From: Christiangramia gaetbulicola
GTDB lineage: Bacteria > Bacteroidota > Bacteroidia > Flavobacteriales > Flavobacteriaceae
Direction of reading: 5' to 3'
Assembly (NCBI RefSeq): GCF_003054225.1
Contig: NZ_QBKQ01000002.1
Location: 434,001-498,000, forward strand
Length of the DNA: 64,000 nt
A program made the translations under genes and the position numbers. Position 1 is the stretch's first letter. Every line of letters starts with the position of its first letter. Below, piece after piece: positions 35,138-43,371 of the stretch. The notes beneath the pieces were generated by a model, which ran no database searches, was not told the DNA's origin, and saw nothing but the letters and a program-made list of their open reading frames with translations.

Positions 35138-35979
35138 CCCAATCTTGCCTTTACGTTGAGTTTGCTCAACAGGTTTTTGGAGACCTTATTTTCAAAACTC
35201 TTTTTACGATACTTGCTAACAGGCTGAATTCCCTGTGCTACATTTGTAATGAACAATTCATCTGCCTTCTGAAGTTCAAAAGGAGAAATAGAGGTTTCTT
35301 CGAGCGTATATTCTTCGGTTTTCTTGAGAATATTCACCAGTTGTTTCCTGATAATACCATTTAGGGCACCATCAGAGATAGGGGGAGTTTTAATAACATC
35401 TCCTTTCACTAAAAATATATTTCCGTTAAGTGCTTCCACTACACTCTTCTTTTCATTCAATAAAAGACAGTTATCATAGTCGTTCTCTCTCGCATATATA
35501 CTTCCCAATACGTTCACAGCGCGATTATTCGATTTAATAGTAGATAACAAGCCGCTATTCACGTAATGATCCTTAAACAATTCTATCTCATAAGGCTCAT
35601 CATTGAAAAGGTAAAAGGAATTTTCCATGGCTTCTGCGCTAATCACATATCCAATATCCCGGGTTGCCGGGGTGTAATATCCTCCCTGTAGCCTGTAAAC
35701 TGCAAATCTAATCCTGGCAGGTGAAGTACCCAGGTCGTTTGCCTCAATGATTTCTTTGATCTCTTTTTCCAGGAATTCAGGAGAAAAACTAGAAGGGATC
35801 TCCATTCGCATGATGCGCATAGAAGCCATTAACCTGAAATAATGATCTTCCCAGAACATTATTTTCCCGCTAATTACCCTTATGGTTTCAAATACTGAAT
35901 CTCCATAGGCAAAGCCACGGTTAAGTACCGATAATTTCGCTTCCTTTTGCTTTACTATTGTTCCGTCTAAATTGATCAT
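35134..35979 (-). CDS. Class IV aminotransferase (BCAT/4-amino-4-deoxychorismate lyase fold)
   Basis: This 281-residue PLP enzyme has the N-terminal LNRGFAYGDSVFETIRV, the PLP lysine in STIKSNNRAVNVLGSIYA and the later CLLLNEKKSVVEALNGNIFL and PPISDGALNGIIRKQL. It could be a branched-chain aminotransferase, a D-amino acid transaminase or aminodeoxychorismate lyase (PabC); length and the ALNGNIF motif fit the PabC-like side, but this is not decisive. The gene's ATG is only 7 bases after a strong terminator hairpin of the upstream gene. Confidence 0.85.
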   Translation of the reverse strand: MINLDGTIVKQKEAKLSVLNRGFAYGDSVFETIRVISGKIMFWEDHYFRLMASMRIMRMEIPSSFSPEFLEKEIKEIIEANDLGTSPARIRFAVYRLQGGYYTPATRDIGYVISAEAMENSFYLFNDEPYEIELFKDHYVNSGLLSTIKSNNRAVNVLGSIYARENDYDNCLLLNEKKSVVEALNGNIFLVKGDVIKTPPISDGALNGIIRKQLVNILKKTEEYTLEETSISPFELQKADELFITNVAQGIQPVSKYRKKSFENKVSKNLLSKLNVKARLG

Positions 35980-35980
35980 A

Positions 35981-36004
35981 AAAAAACCCCGTTTAAAAAC
36001 GGGG
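35981..36004 (-). terminator. Terminator running directly into the aminotransferase start codon
   Basis: On the minus strand the hairpin is CCCCGTTT / AAACGGGG (36004-35997 and 35994-35987), followed by T7 and then immediately ATG. It closes the START-like gene, and the T-run is at the -1 to -7 position of the aminotransferase start. Confidence 0.85.
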
Positions 36005-36029
36005 CAAAGTTACTATTTATAATAGAATT

Positions 36030-36416
36030 TTAGGCTGATCCCAGGATCTGTTTAAGATCTGAAACCATATTTTCCCAAAGCATTTTCCCTTCATCCACCT
36101 CATCTTCTTCAGCGAAATCGGTGATCATAAGAGATACATCCTTGGTTATATCATCAACCTGTATGCGTAATTCGAAAAAATACGGAGTATCTTCATCATC
36201 TATCCATTTAAATTTTATGCGCTCGTCACTTTTCTTACTTACGAGCTTTGCCTTTTCTTCACTACCTTCCCATATAAAAGTAAAAAATTCCCCTCGGGAA
36301 TTAACGTTATCGGCATACCACTCACTTAAACCAGAGGGCGTTGAAATATATTGGAATAATAATGAAGGAGAAGCTTGAATAGGAAACTCCATTTCGTACT
36401 TTATCTTTTCTTCCAT
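36030..36416 (-). CDS. START/AHSA1-like domain protein
   Basis: This 128-residue protein has the SRPBCC/START-like fold pattern: YEMEFPIQASPSLLFQYIST, SGLSEWYADNV and a basic strand region around WEGSEEKAKLV, then a long C-terminal helix ending DLKQILGSA. Such proteins bind lipids or hydrophobic ligands. It is a Bacteroidota family member of unknown ligand. It is monocistronic and ends at a strong hairpin. Confidence 0.85.
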   Translation of the reverse strand: MEEKIKYEMEFPIQASPSLLFQYISTPSGLSEWYADNVNSRGEFFTFIWEGSEEKAKLVSKKSDERIKFKWIDDEDTPYFFELRIQVDDITKDVSLMITDFAEEDEVDEGKMLWENMVSDLKQILGSA

Positions 36417-36498
36417 TCTTGATTAATTAGTTTCGGGCAATATAGATATTAATTAGTAACATTAAAAGAAATCAAAATAAATATTTTAGAAAATAAAG

Positions 36499-36529
36499 TT
36501 TGCGTCAAAACAAATTGTTTTTATATTTG
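36499..36529 (+). promoter_or_regulatory. Consensus promoter for the tRNA gene
   Basis: TTTG (36499-36502), 19 bases, TATATTTG (36522-36529) is a full match. It lies 77 bases before the mature tRNA, so a 5' leader is removed by RNase P. Confidence 0.75.
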
Positions 36530-36606
36530 CACCCGCATTAAAGAAATCCTGCGAGGCCAATTATGACAAGGCATTTAGCGGATTTTAATTAATGAGAAAA
36601 TTATAC

Positions 36607-36680
36607 GGCGAGGTAGCTCAGTTGGTTAGAGCGTCGGATTCATAACCCGGAGGTCCCGAGTTCAAATCTCGGTCTCGCTA
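36607..36680 (+). tRNA. tRNA with CAT anticodon (elongator tRNA-Met or tRNA-Ile2)
   Basis: The 74-base cloverleaf has acceptor GGCGAGG paired with TCTCGCT (two G-T pairs), a D arm GCTC/GAGC, an anticodon loop TTCATAA, a 5-base variable loop and a T arm CCGAG/CTCGG with TTCAAAT. Position 1-72 is G-T and the anticodon stem lacks three G-C pairs, so it is not the initiator tRNA. With a CAT anticodon it may be elongator Met, or Ile2 if C34 is modified to lysidine. CCA is not encoded. Confidence 0.93.
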
Positions 36681-36683
36681 CTA

Positions 36684-36717
36684 AAAAAAATCCCTTCAAA
36701 TTTGAAGGGATTTTTTT
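36684..36717 (+). terminator. Rho-independent terminator after the tRNA
   Basis: The palindrome AAAAAAATCCCTTCAAA followed by its complement ends in T7. Confidence 0.9.
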
Positions 36718-36838
36718 ATGGAGTTTATTTCCCTGAAGTCATTCCGACGTAAGTTTTTTATTTCATTAGCACCCAAATTTTTAGATAGTTTTTAGCGACC
36801 GGTAAGGTTAATAACAGCTATCCCAATGCTTTTATTCC

Positions 36839-39487
36839 CTAAACCTTAACCAACCCGATTCTCTTAAAAACCTGGGAAATTAACAGTGAGGCAAAAGCAA
36901 AAACTAAAATAATGATCAATTGATCTAAGTTCAAGCTGGTGAGCGATAAGGTCTCTCTCAGGAAGGGAATAAAATATCCTAGAGAGGTTATACCTATTGA
37001 AACTACCAAGGAAAGCCAGATCCATGGATTCATGGTTACCTCGTTTATAAAAAAAGATTCTTTTGCTGGTGGTAAATTGAATACGTTAAAAAGCTGCGCC
37101 ATAACCAGGGTATAGAATGCCATATTATTCACCAGGATATCTGATAAATCTAAATAGGAATCAGCATAAATTACCACGCCAATTACGGCCAGAGTTATCG
37201 ATAAACCATAAACCACGGTGGCCTTCCAGTGATTCCTGGTAAGTATTGGCTCATCAGATTCTCTAGGCTTCATTCGCATAATACCCTTACTCCCCTTCCC
37301 CATCCCCAGGGCCAGTGCAGGAAAAATATCGGTGATAAGGTTTAAATAAAGAATTTGCAGAGGAAGCAAAGGCAAGGGAACATTTATCACCGATGCGGCC
37401 GCTACCGAAATCACTTCGGCCAGATTGCAGGAGATCAAAAAAATAACAAAATATCTGATGTTCTCGAAAATAGATCGCCCCTGGTGAATAGCCTGTTTAA
37501 GGGCTATAAATTTATCATCCATTAAAATTACATCTGCTACCTCCCGGGCAGCTTCGGTTCCCCGAATTCCCATGGAAATGCCAATATCGGCTGTTTGTAA
37601 AGCCGGGGCATCGTTAATACCATCACCAAGCATTCCCACTACTCCCCTATGCTTTTGGTAAAACCTAACCAAATGGAGTTTCTGTTCCGGTAGCATGCGT
37701 GCAAAAACAGAGGCTTTGAGTAAAATTTCTACTTGGTCTGAATCCAGATCTTCAAAATTGGAATAATCAGACCCAAGAACAGTTTTCAATTTAGATTCTT
37801 CCTTACTGATCAATCCTATTTCCTGAGCTATTTTTCTTGAAGTGCCCGGATGATCACCGGTGATCATTTTCACCCGTATCCCGGCATCATGATAAATTTT
37901 AATTGCCCCGGCAATATCATTTCTAGGTGGATCTATAAAACCAGTGATCCCTATCAAAATTAGTTTTTTTAACAGAACCTTCTCTTCTGGAATCTCCTTT
38001 GTTTTTTTATAGGCAAAAGCCAGAACCCTTAATCCATCGTCTGCAAGATCATCGGCACGCTTATACCACCTACTTTTATCTTCGATGGCTTCTGGTTGTC
38101 CATTTTTAAGTACGCTACCGCAATATTTCAGTATGCTTTCCGGAGCTCCCTTAACGTTGGTGATAAAACTTTCCTCATTCCTGTTCACCGTTGCCATAAG
38201 TTTAAGATTGGGATCAAACGGCAACTCATACTCTTCAGGATACTGTTCGATCATTTTGGAAGAATCATAACCGGCTTCCTTTGTGAATTCAAATAAAGCG
38301 AGATCTATAGCATCTGCATTACCATTGGAGTGTTTAGTATTGGCACCATTACAAAGAACCGCGACTTTAATGAATTCATTGAACACAGGATCCCCTCTCA
38401 ATTTCTTGTTTTCTTCTTCATTTTTGATAAAATCAATATCAACCTCTGAGTTTTCAAAAATGATCTTTTTCACGGTCATCTTATCTTCAGTTAGGGTTCC
38501 CGTCTTATCTGTGCAAATAATGTTGGTCTCACCTAAAGTTTGTACCGCCTCCAGTTTTTTAATGACTACCTTCTTTTTAGAAAGTTTCAGCATGCCACGG
38601 GCGAGGGTTATGGTAGCTACTACAGGAAGACCTTCAGGAATTGCAGCTACCGCCAGGGCTATTCCAGTTTTTATCATTAAGACTGGATCATTAGAGCTTA
38701 AAAAGCCGGATAGTCCTACCATTACCGCTAGAACTAAAGTGAGCAAGATCAGCCAGTGAGTTAAAGAATTGAGCTTTTTCTCAAGTGGAGTTCTTTTATG
38801 TTCAGTTTCCCGGGCCAGAGAACTAATTTGACCTATTGCCGTGTTATCTCCGGTTGCTGTTACAATAGCCCTCGCATTTCCCCGGGCTATGATCGTACCA
38901 TTAAATACCATATTCTTCCGGTCGGTAATCCTGGTATTTTTGGGCAGATCTTCCAGATCTTTCTGCACCGGCTCACTTTCCCCGGTAAGCATAGATTCTT
39001 TTAACGACAGCCTTGTTTGCTTTATAAGCCTCGCATCTGCGGGTACCACATCTCCTGCCTGTATAAGTATAATATCTCCCGGAACCAGGGACCTGGAAGA
39101 TATTTTTCTTTCTTTTCCTCCCCTAATTACCATGGTTTCTGTCTGAACCATTTTCTGTAGCGCTTCTATCGATCTAATTGCCTGCCATTCCATAACAAAA
39201 CCTATTAAAGCGGTGATAATGATCACAAATAGAATAGCTATTGCTTCCAGAACCTCACTAAATAGAAAAGCCAGGATCATGGCAGCGAATAGTATATAAA
39301 TTATGGGGCTTAGCAGTTGATCTATAAAAATCTTGAAAATGGATTTTGGCTTTTTCCGGGTAAGTATATTTTCACCTTCAGATCTTATACGATCATTTGC
39401 TATATCTTCTTTCAAACCTGTTTGGGCATTAGAACCCAGAGCATCTAAAACCTTTTCAACCGGCAAAGAATGAGCATCGTCTATCAT
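36839..39487 (-). CDS. Ca2+-type P-type ATPase (PMR1/LMCA-like)
   Basis: This 882-residue cation pump has the Cation_ATPase_N domain (about 1-65), TGE at 168-170, the phosphorylated D327 in DKTGTLT, and MLGDGINDAPAL. Calcium-type ligands are kept: PEGLP at 284-288 (TM4), Glu in CNLAEVISV (TM5), and Asn/Asp in LNLITDIFPALALG (TM6). This is the SERCA/PMR1 pattern, so export of Ca2+ (perhaps Mn2+) is likely. Its ATG overlaps the stop of a possible 41-residue ORF (ATGA), and the universal stress gene lies upstream on the same strand. Confidence 0.93.
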   Translation of the reverse strand: MIDDAHSLPVEKVLDALGSNAQTGLKEDIANDRIRSEGENILTRKKPKSIFKIFIDQLLSPIIYILFAAMILAFLFSEVLEAIAILFVIIITALIGFVMEWQAIRSIEALQKMVQTETMVIRGGKERKISSRSLVPGDIILIQAGDVVPADARLIKQTRLSLKESMLTGESEPVQKDLEDLPKNTRITDRKNMVFNGTIIARGNARAIVTATGDNTAIGQISSLARETEHKRTPLEKKLNSLTHWLILLTLVLAVMVGLSGFLSSNDPVLMIKTGIALAVAAIPEGLPVVATITLARGMLKLSKKKVVIKKLEAVQTLGETNIICTDKTGTLTEDKMTVKKIIFENSEVDIDFIKNEEENKKLRGDPVFNEFIKVAVLCNGANTKHSNGNADAIDLALFEFTKEAGYDSSKMIEQYPEEYELPFDPNLKLMATVNRNEESFITNVKGAPESILKYCGSVLKNGQPEAIEDKSRWYKRADDLADDGLRVLAFAYKKTKEIPEEKVLLKKLILIGITGFIDPPRNDIAGAIKIYHDAGIRVKMITGDHPGTSRKIAQEIGLISKEESKLKTVLGSDYSNFEDLDSDQVEILLKASVFARMLPEQKLHLVRFYQKHRGVVGMLGDGINDAPALQTADIGISMGIRGTEAAREVADVILMDDKFIALKQAIHQGRSIFENIRYFVIFLISCNLAEVISVAAASVINVPLPLLPLQILYLNLITDIFPALALGMGKGSKGIMRMKPRESDEPILTRNHWKATVVYGLSITLAVIGVVIYADSYLDLSDILVNNMAFYTLVMAQLFNVFNLPPAKESFFINEVTMNPWIWLSLVVSIGITSLGYFIPFLRETLSLTSLNLDQLIIILVFAFASLLISQVFKRIGLVKV

Positions 39488-39609
39488 GATGGTGATAGAT
39501 TAGATTGATATTCTATTACCCGAAAAGATCTCTGGCAATTGCAAAATAGAAAGAACATTTCACTAAGCACAATGAAAGAAAGCCCAGTATGTAAAAAGGT
39601 TCTTTTCAT
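39484..39609 (-). CDS. Possible 41-residue membrane protein coupled to the P-type ATPase
   Basis: A 42-codon frame runs from ATG at 39609 to TGA at 39484-39486. Its stop overlaps the ATG of the ATPase gene by 4 bases (ATGA), and it starts 9 bases after the stop of the universal stress gene. A hydrophobic segment (LSFIVLSEMFFLFCNC, residues 9-24) could span the membrane. No homologue is known to me, and there is no clear ribosome site, so it may be chance. Small peptides that modulate P-type pumps are known elsewhere, which makes it worth testing. Confidence 0.35.
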   Translation of the reverse strand: MKRTFLHTGLSFIVLSEMFFLFCNCQRSFRVIEYQSNLSPS

Positions 39610-39618
39610 GATCAAAAA

Positions 39619-40467
39619 TTAATTACGGGGTAAATTTTGAAGAACTAAAAATGGGATCTGAACTTCCAGACCAATCTTCTCAATTTTGGAATCATATAAG
39701 ACGCTTTCTAAATAAGAATGCCTCGAATTTACCATGACCAGGAGATCTATATTCTTTTCCTCAATAAAATTATTGATCGCTTCGGTTGTATCATTTCCCG
39801 TTATATGTTCAAAATCTGCATCAACACCAGTGAAGATCGAGTCAATAAAAGCCTTATTATTTTGCTGTCTTAAGGAAAGCCTGTTACTGCCTGAAACGTA
39901 TAAAAGATGGATCATAGCCGCATATCTTTTAGCTAATTTTCGAACCAGTTTCAATTCTCTCTTTTTATAGGGAATCATAAGATCTGAGGGAAATAAAATA
40001 TTCACTGGGTTTATGTCATTATAATTCTCGGGTATCGCCAGGACAGGGCATTTTACGTATTTCATAACCTGCAGGGTATTGCTACCAAAGGTTAATTTCT
40101 TGTCTCCAGCTTTACCCCGGGTTCCCATGATTATCAGGTCTATATTCTCGAGCTCCACAAGATCATTTGCCTCATCTATCAATGAACCAAATTCTGCAAT
40201 AGTTAAAATTTTATGCCTGGGATTAGGGGAAAAAGATTTTAGCTGTTTTTCTATAGAAGCTAATTCTGAATTTGCCTGCTTAAGAATTCGGTTTTGAACC
40301 TCCTTCAATTGAGCTGGTTCCATAAATGGATCTAGCTGAAAGACTTCATCTGCATAAGCATGCATAATAAATATTTCACAAGCCTCATATTTAAAGAGGT
40401 CCATTCCATATTTTACGGCATTCCATGCGTTCTGGGAAAAATCTGTGGGAATCAGCAGCTTATACAT
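39619..40467 (-). CDS. Tandem universal stress protein (UspA)
   Basis: This 282-residue protein has two Usp domains. The first (about 1-145) has the ATP-binding motif G-2x-G-9x-G-S intact: G115 to S129 in MGTRGKAGDKKLTFGSN. The second (about 150-282) lacks that motif (VMVNSRHSYLESVLYDS), so it probably does not bind ATP. Double Usp proteins are common in Bacteroidota and respond to oxygen limitation or stasis. It lies upstream of the P-type ATPase on the same strand. Confidence 0.92.
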   Translation of the reverse strand: MYKLLIPTDFSQNAWNAVKYGMDLFKYEACEIFIMHAYADEVFQLDPFMEPAQLKEVQNRILKQANSELASIEKQLKSFSPNPRHKILTIAEFGSLIDEANDLVELENIDLIIMGTRGKAGDKKLTFGSNTLQVMKYVKCPVLAIPENYNDINPVNILFPSDLMIPYKKRELKLVRKLAKRYAAMIHLLYVSGSNRLSLRQQNNKAFIDSIFTGVDADFEHITGNDTTEAINNFIEEKNIDLLVMVNSRHSYLESVLYDSKIEKIGLEVQIPFLVLQNLPRN

Positions 40468-40789
40468 ACTCTTCAGTTTTAACTATAGGTTTAAAAATAC
40501 AGAAGAAGTAGGCGAAAAAGTATGATATCGATCACCTCTGTCTAATGAAAATCAGTGATCAGAAAAATTAGGAGCAGACAAATTACAAATTGGCAACTTT
40601 TCCAACAAAAAGATTTTTATTGTTGATTTTCAATTTATTAGACTTCTAAAATATGATAATTCTCATAGTAATCCTTGCCTGCAAATGATAATTTTAATAG
40701 GCGATTTTCAATTCTATGAGAGTTGACGGAGTAGCTTATAAAGCTGAAAAATATACGTGATTTTGAACCAATAGTTAAATAACACCAAA
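40468..40789. promoter_or_regulatory. 322-bp divergent intergenic region with repeats
   Basis: No gene is seen here. It lies between the universal stress gene (-) and SDR gene (+). It contains TGATatcgATCA at 40523-40534, which resembles a Crp/Fnr family half-site pair, and two sets of direct repeats (GATTTTCAATT at 40625 and 40703; ATGATAATT at 40653 and 40685). Regulation of the two flanking stress genes from here is plausible but not shown. Confidence 0.5.
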
Positions 40790-41551
40790 ATGGAAAAGTT
40801 AAAAAATAAGGTAGTTATCATAACCGGTGGAGCAGGCGGAATTAGCCTGGCGACTGCCAAATTATTCCTGGAAGAGGGAGCCAAAATAATGCTGGTAGAT
40901 CTGGATGAAAGTGAACTAAAGAAGTCCGTTCAATCCCTAAATTCAGATAAAGTCACCTATTGTGTAGCAGATGTAAGCAATTCTAAAGACCATATGAATT
41001 ATGTGAATCAAACCCTTGAGAAATTCGGAAAGATTGACATCTTCTTTAATAATGCAGGCATCGAAGGTGAATTTAAACCGATCTCTGAATATCCTGAAGA
41101 AGTGTTCGATAAAGTGATCTCGGTGAATCTGAAAGGCGTATGGTTGGGATGCCACCATGTTATTCCTAAAATGGAAAAAGGCGGTAGTGTAATGATCACC
41201 TCCTCGGTAGCCGGATTAAAAGGTTTTAAAGGCCTGGGAGCATATGTGGCTTCCAAACATGCCGTTATTGGAATCATGAGGGTTGCCGCTTTAGAATTTG
41301 CAGATCGTAAGATCAGGGTAAATTCCATTCATCCCGGCCCGGTAAACAATAGAATGATGCGATCTATAGAAAAACAAATTTCACCTGATAAGCCTACCGT
41401 AGCCAAGCAGGGATTTGAGGGAAGTATACCTTTTGAAAGATATGCCGAATCTCAAGAGATCGCTAATATGGCTTTATTCCTGGCTTCAGATGAAAGCAGC
41501 TATGTTACCGGAACCACGCAGGTGGTAGACGGCGGAATGATGCTAAGCTAA
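40790..41551 (+). CDS. SDR family oxidoreductase
   Basis: This 253-residue short-chain dehydrogenase has the cofactor motif TGGAGGIS at residues 12-19, NNAG near residue 90, the catalytic Ser in SSVAGLKG, and YVASK, so the active site is complete. The usual TGxxxGIG has Ser in the last place (S19 for Gly), which is slightly unusual. A C-terminal VTGTTQVVDGGMML is normal. The acidic residue after strand 2 (VDLDESEL) favours NAD(H) over NADP(H). It leads the pair with the peroxiredoxin gene 69 bases on. Confidence 0.93.
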   Translation: MEKLKNKVVIITGGAGGISLATAKLFLEEGAKIMLVDLDESELKKSVQSLNSDKVTYCVADVSNSKDHMNYVNQTLEKFGKIDIFFNNAGIEGEFKPISEYPEEVFDKVISVNLKGVWLGCHHVIPKMEKGGSVMITSSVAGLKGFKGLGAYVASKHAVIGIMRVAALEFADRKIRVNSIHPGPVNNRMMRSIEKQISPDKPTVAKQGFEGSIPFERYAESQEIANMALFLASDESSYVTGTTQVVDGGMMLS

Positions 41552-41620
41552 TTTAAATAAGCAACCACCAGGCAATAAGGCTTTTTCATAGCTAATTACC
41601 TGTTTTAATATTCAAAAGAC

Positions 41621-42295
41621 ATGGAAAATTCAGAAGACAAAGAGTTGAACATCATGCCACGTATAGGCGATAATGCGCCAGATTTTGATGCAATCACCAC
41701 TCATGGTAAGATTTATTTCTCAGACTATGCAAATGGTAAATGGGTGATATTATTTTCTCATCCCGCAGATTTCACCCCTGTCTGCACTACCGAGCTTATT
41801 GGCTTCGCTAAAAGGAAAAGCGAATTCGAAGCTTTGAACACCAAGCTTTTAGGACTAAGTATAGACAGTATACATTCCCACCTGGCCTGGATCAATAATG
41901 TAAAAGAAAAAACGGGAGTTTACCTGGACTTTCCAATTATTGCAGATATAGATATGAAAGTCGCCAAATTATACGGTATGCTACAACCTAATGAGAGTAA
42001 GACTGAAGCTGTAAGAGCTGTTTTCTTTATAGATCCTTTCCTGAATATCAGGCTGATGATGTATTACCCTCTCAATATAGGCCGAAATATCGATGAAATA
42101 ATAAGAGTACTGGAAGCATTGCAGATCTCAGATAAGCATAAAGTCGCTATGCCTCTAAATTGGGAAAAAGGTGATAAAGTGATCGTTTCACCACCTAAAA
42201 CCTTAAAAGAACTTGAGAGCAGGGTAAAAGATGAATCTACAGATAAAACAGATTTCTATTTGATAAAAAAAGAACTGGCAGACCATCAAAATTAA
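41621..42295 (+). CDS. 1-Cys peroxiredoxin (Prx6 type)
   Basis: This 224-residue thiol peroxidase has the active site HPADFTPVCTTELIGFAKR with peroxidatic Cys at C55 and no other Cys, so it is a 1-Cys Prx6-type enzyme. The C-terminal extension (VAMPLNWEKGDKVIVSPP) is typical of Prx6, which dimerises through it. It reduces peroxides, with an external thiol as reductant. It follows the SDR gene in the same direction and ends at a strong terminator. Confidence 0.95.
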   Translation: MENSEDKELNIMPRIGDNAPDFDAITTHGKIYFSDYANGKWVILFSHPADFTPVCTTELIGFAKRKSEFEALNTKLLGLSIDSIHSHLAWINNVKEKTGVYLDFPIIADIDMKVAKLYGMLQPNESKTEAVRAVFFIDPFLNIRLMMYYPLNIGRNIDEIIRVLEALQISDKHKVAMPLNWEKGDKVIVSPPKTLKELESRVKDESTDKTDFYLIKKELADHQN

Positions 42296-42664
42296 GTTGT
42301 CATTAAATAAAAAAACGGATGAGTTTAAACTCATCCGTTTTCTTTTGAGGGGGATAATTCAATTATCCTTTAAAGAACTTTATCAGAATCCCTTTCTCAA
42401 ATTTTTCAAAAGAAACAGGGACAAGTTTAATGCCCCTGTTTCCTGAAGGTAACGGTACTACGATATGCTTAGTTCTGGTTAAAGTTTCTTAGATCACATC
42501 TAAAAAACTACCATTTCAAGTCATATCCCGTTACACTTCTATCATCTTAAGTCGGTTTTACCTGGCTTAAAATATCTTTATGAAGAACTTTCAAAGATCG
42601 TTTTCTTAATTGTTATACTAAGATACATAGATAATATGCTTTAAATCATGATTTATATCATTAT
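42296..42664. other. 369-bp intergenic region with hairpins and an open remnant frame
   Basis: Beyond the terminator, this holds GGATAAT/ATTATCC (42352-42368), a 9-bp hairpin GAAACAGGG / CCCTGTTTC (42412-42442), and TGATttatATCA at 42649-42660. On the minus strand 42363-42488 is an open frame of 41 codons (VVPLPSGNRGIKLVPVSFEK in its middle) with no ATG, GTG or TTG start. It reads like a gene remnant but I cannot name the parent. Confidence 0.4.
42312..42347 (+). terminator. Rho-independent terminator after the peroxiredoxin
   Basis: AAAACGGATGAGTTT directly followed by its complement AAACTCATCCGTTTT, then CTTTT. Confidence 0.88.
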
Positions 42665-43216
42665 CTATTTATTTTCCTTTGAAGGAATTTCTGCATCCCT
42701 GTTCACATAAGCCGAAATTCCACGAATAAAATCATTTACAATTTCTTCCATGGTCGCCCGGGCATCTGAGGTCAGAGGATATGGCTGGTTATTCTCTGCA
42801 TAAAAAGCCCAGTCGTTCATTCCTCCTACAATTTGAAAGGTTGGAGCATCTGGACTGGATACTTCTACCATCTCTACATCATAACGAATAAACCCATCTT
42901 TATATCTTAACGCCAGGTCGAACATCGCATCCCAGGTAAAAGTCTGTCCTTTACTTTCAATAGAAAAAGCCTGGGGTACAAATACCTTATATTCCAGATA
43001 TTGATTTTCAATTTCCCGGCTAATCGCCTCGTTAGGATTAGAAATAATATTGTCTGCCCATCGTCTGGTTGCCAGGAACAATTCTTCATCAGATTTACCG
43101 GGGTATTCGCGCACTACCGAATCTTCAAATCCGGCAGGTGATAAGGTAAATTTATCTGCTATTTTCTGCGCGCTCAAAAAAGCCGGAAGGAATAAACATA
43201 TAATCGCAATTCTCAT
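42665..43216 (-). CDS. Secreted protein, DUF4468-like
   Basis: This 183-residue protein has a signal peptide (residues 1-16, ending LSAQ). The following pattern of short strands and helix, with DEELFLATRRWADNIISNPN near residue 43, resembles the TBP-like fold of DUF4468, a Bacteroidota family of unknown function. The assignment is by pattern only. It is preceded by a 369-bp spacer and stands alone on the minus strand. Confidence 0.65.
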   Translation of the reverse strand: MRIAIICLFLPAFLSAQKIADKFTLSPAGFEDSVVREYPGKSDEELFLATRRWADNIISNPNEAISREIENQYLEYKVFVPQAFSIESKGQTFTWDAMFDLALRYKDGFIRYDVEMVEVSSPDAPTFQIVGGMNDWAFYAENNQPYPLTSDARATMEEIVNDFIRGISAYVNRDAEIPSKENK

Positions 43217-43371
43217 AATTCTTGGTTTTAATGGTTTTTTGAAAAGTTAGGAAAATGTATATCCAGAAATAGTTAAGGTTAAGGCAAGAGCTGTTAAACT
43301 ATTTTTAAGATGTGGCAAAGAAATGCCGAATATTGATGTTATATCTTATATTATCATAAAACCGAAGAGAA

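Noticed and set aside
36607-36680. Initiator tRNA-Met
   Set aside because: Position 1-72 is G-T rather than C-A, and the anticodon stem lacks the three G-C pairs of initiators.
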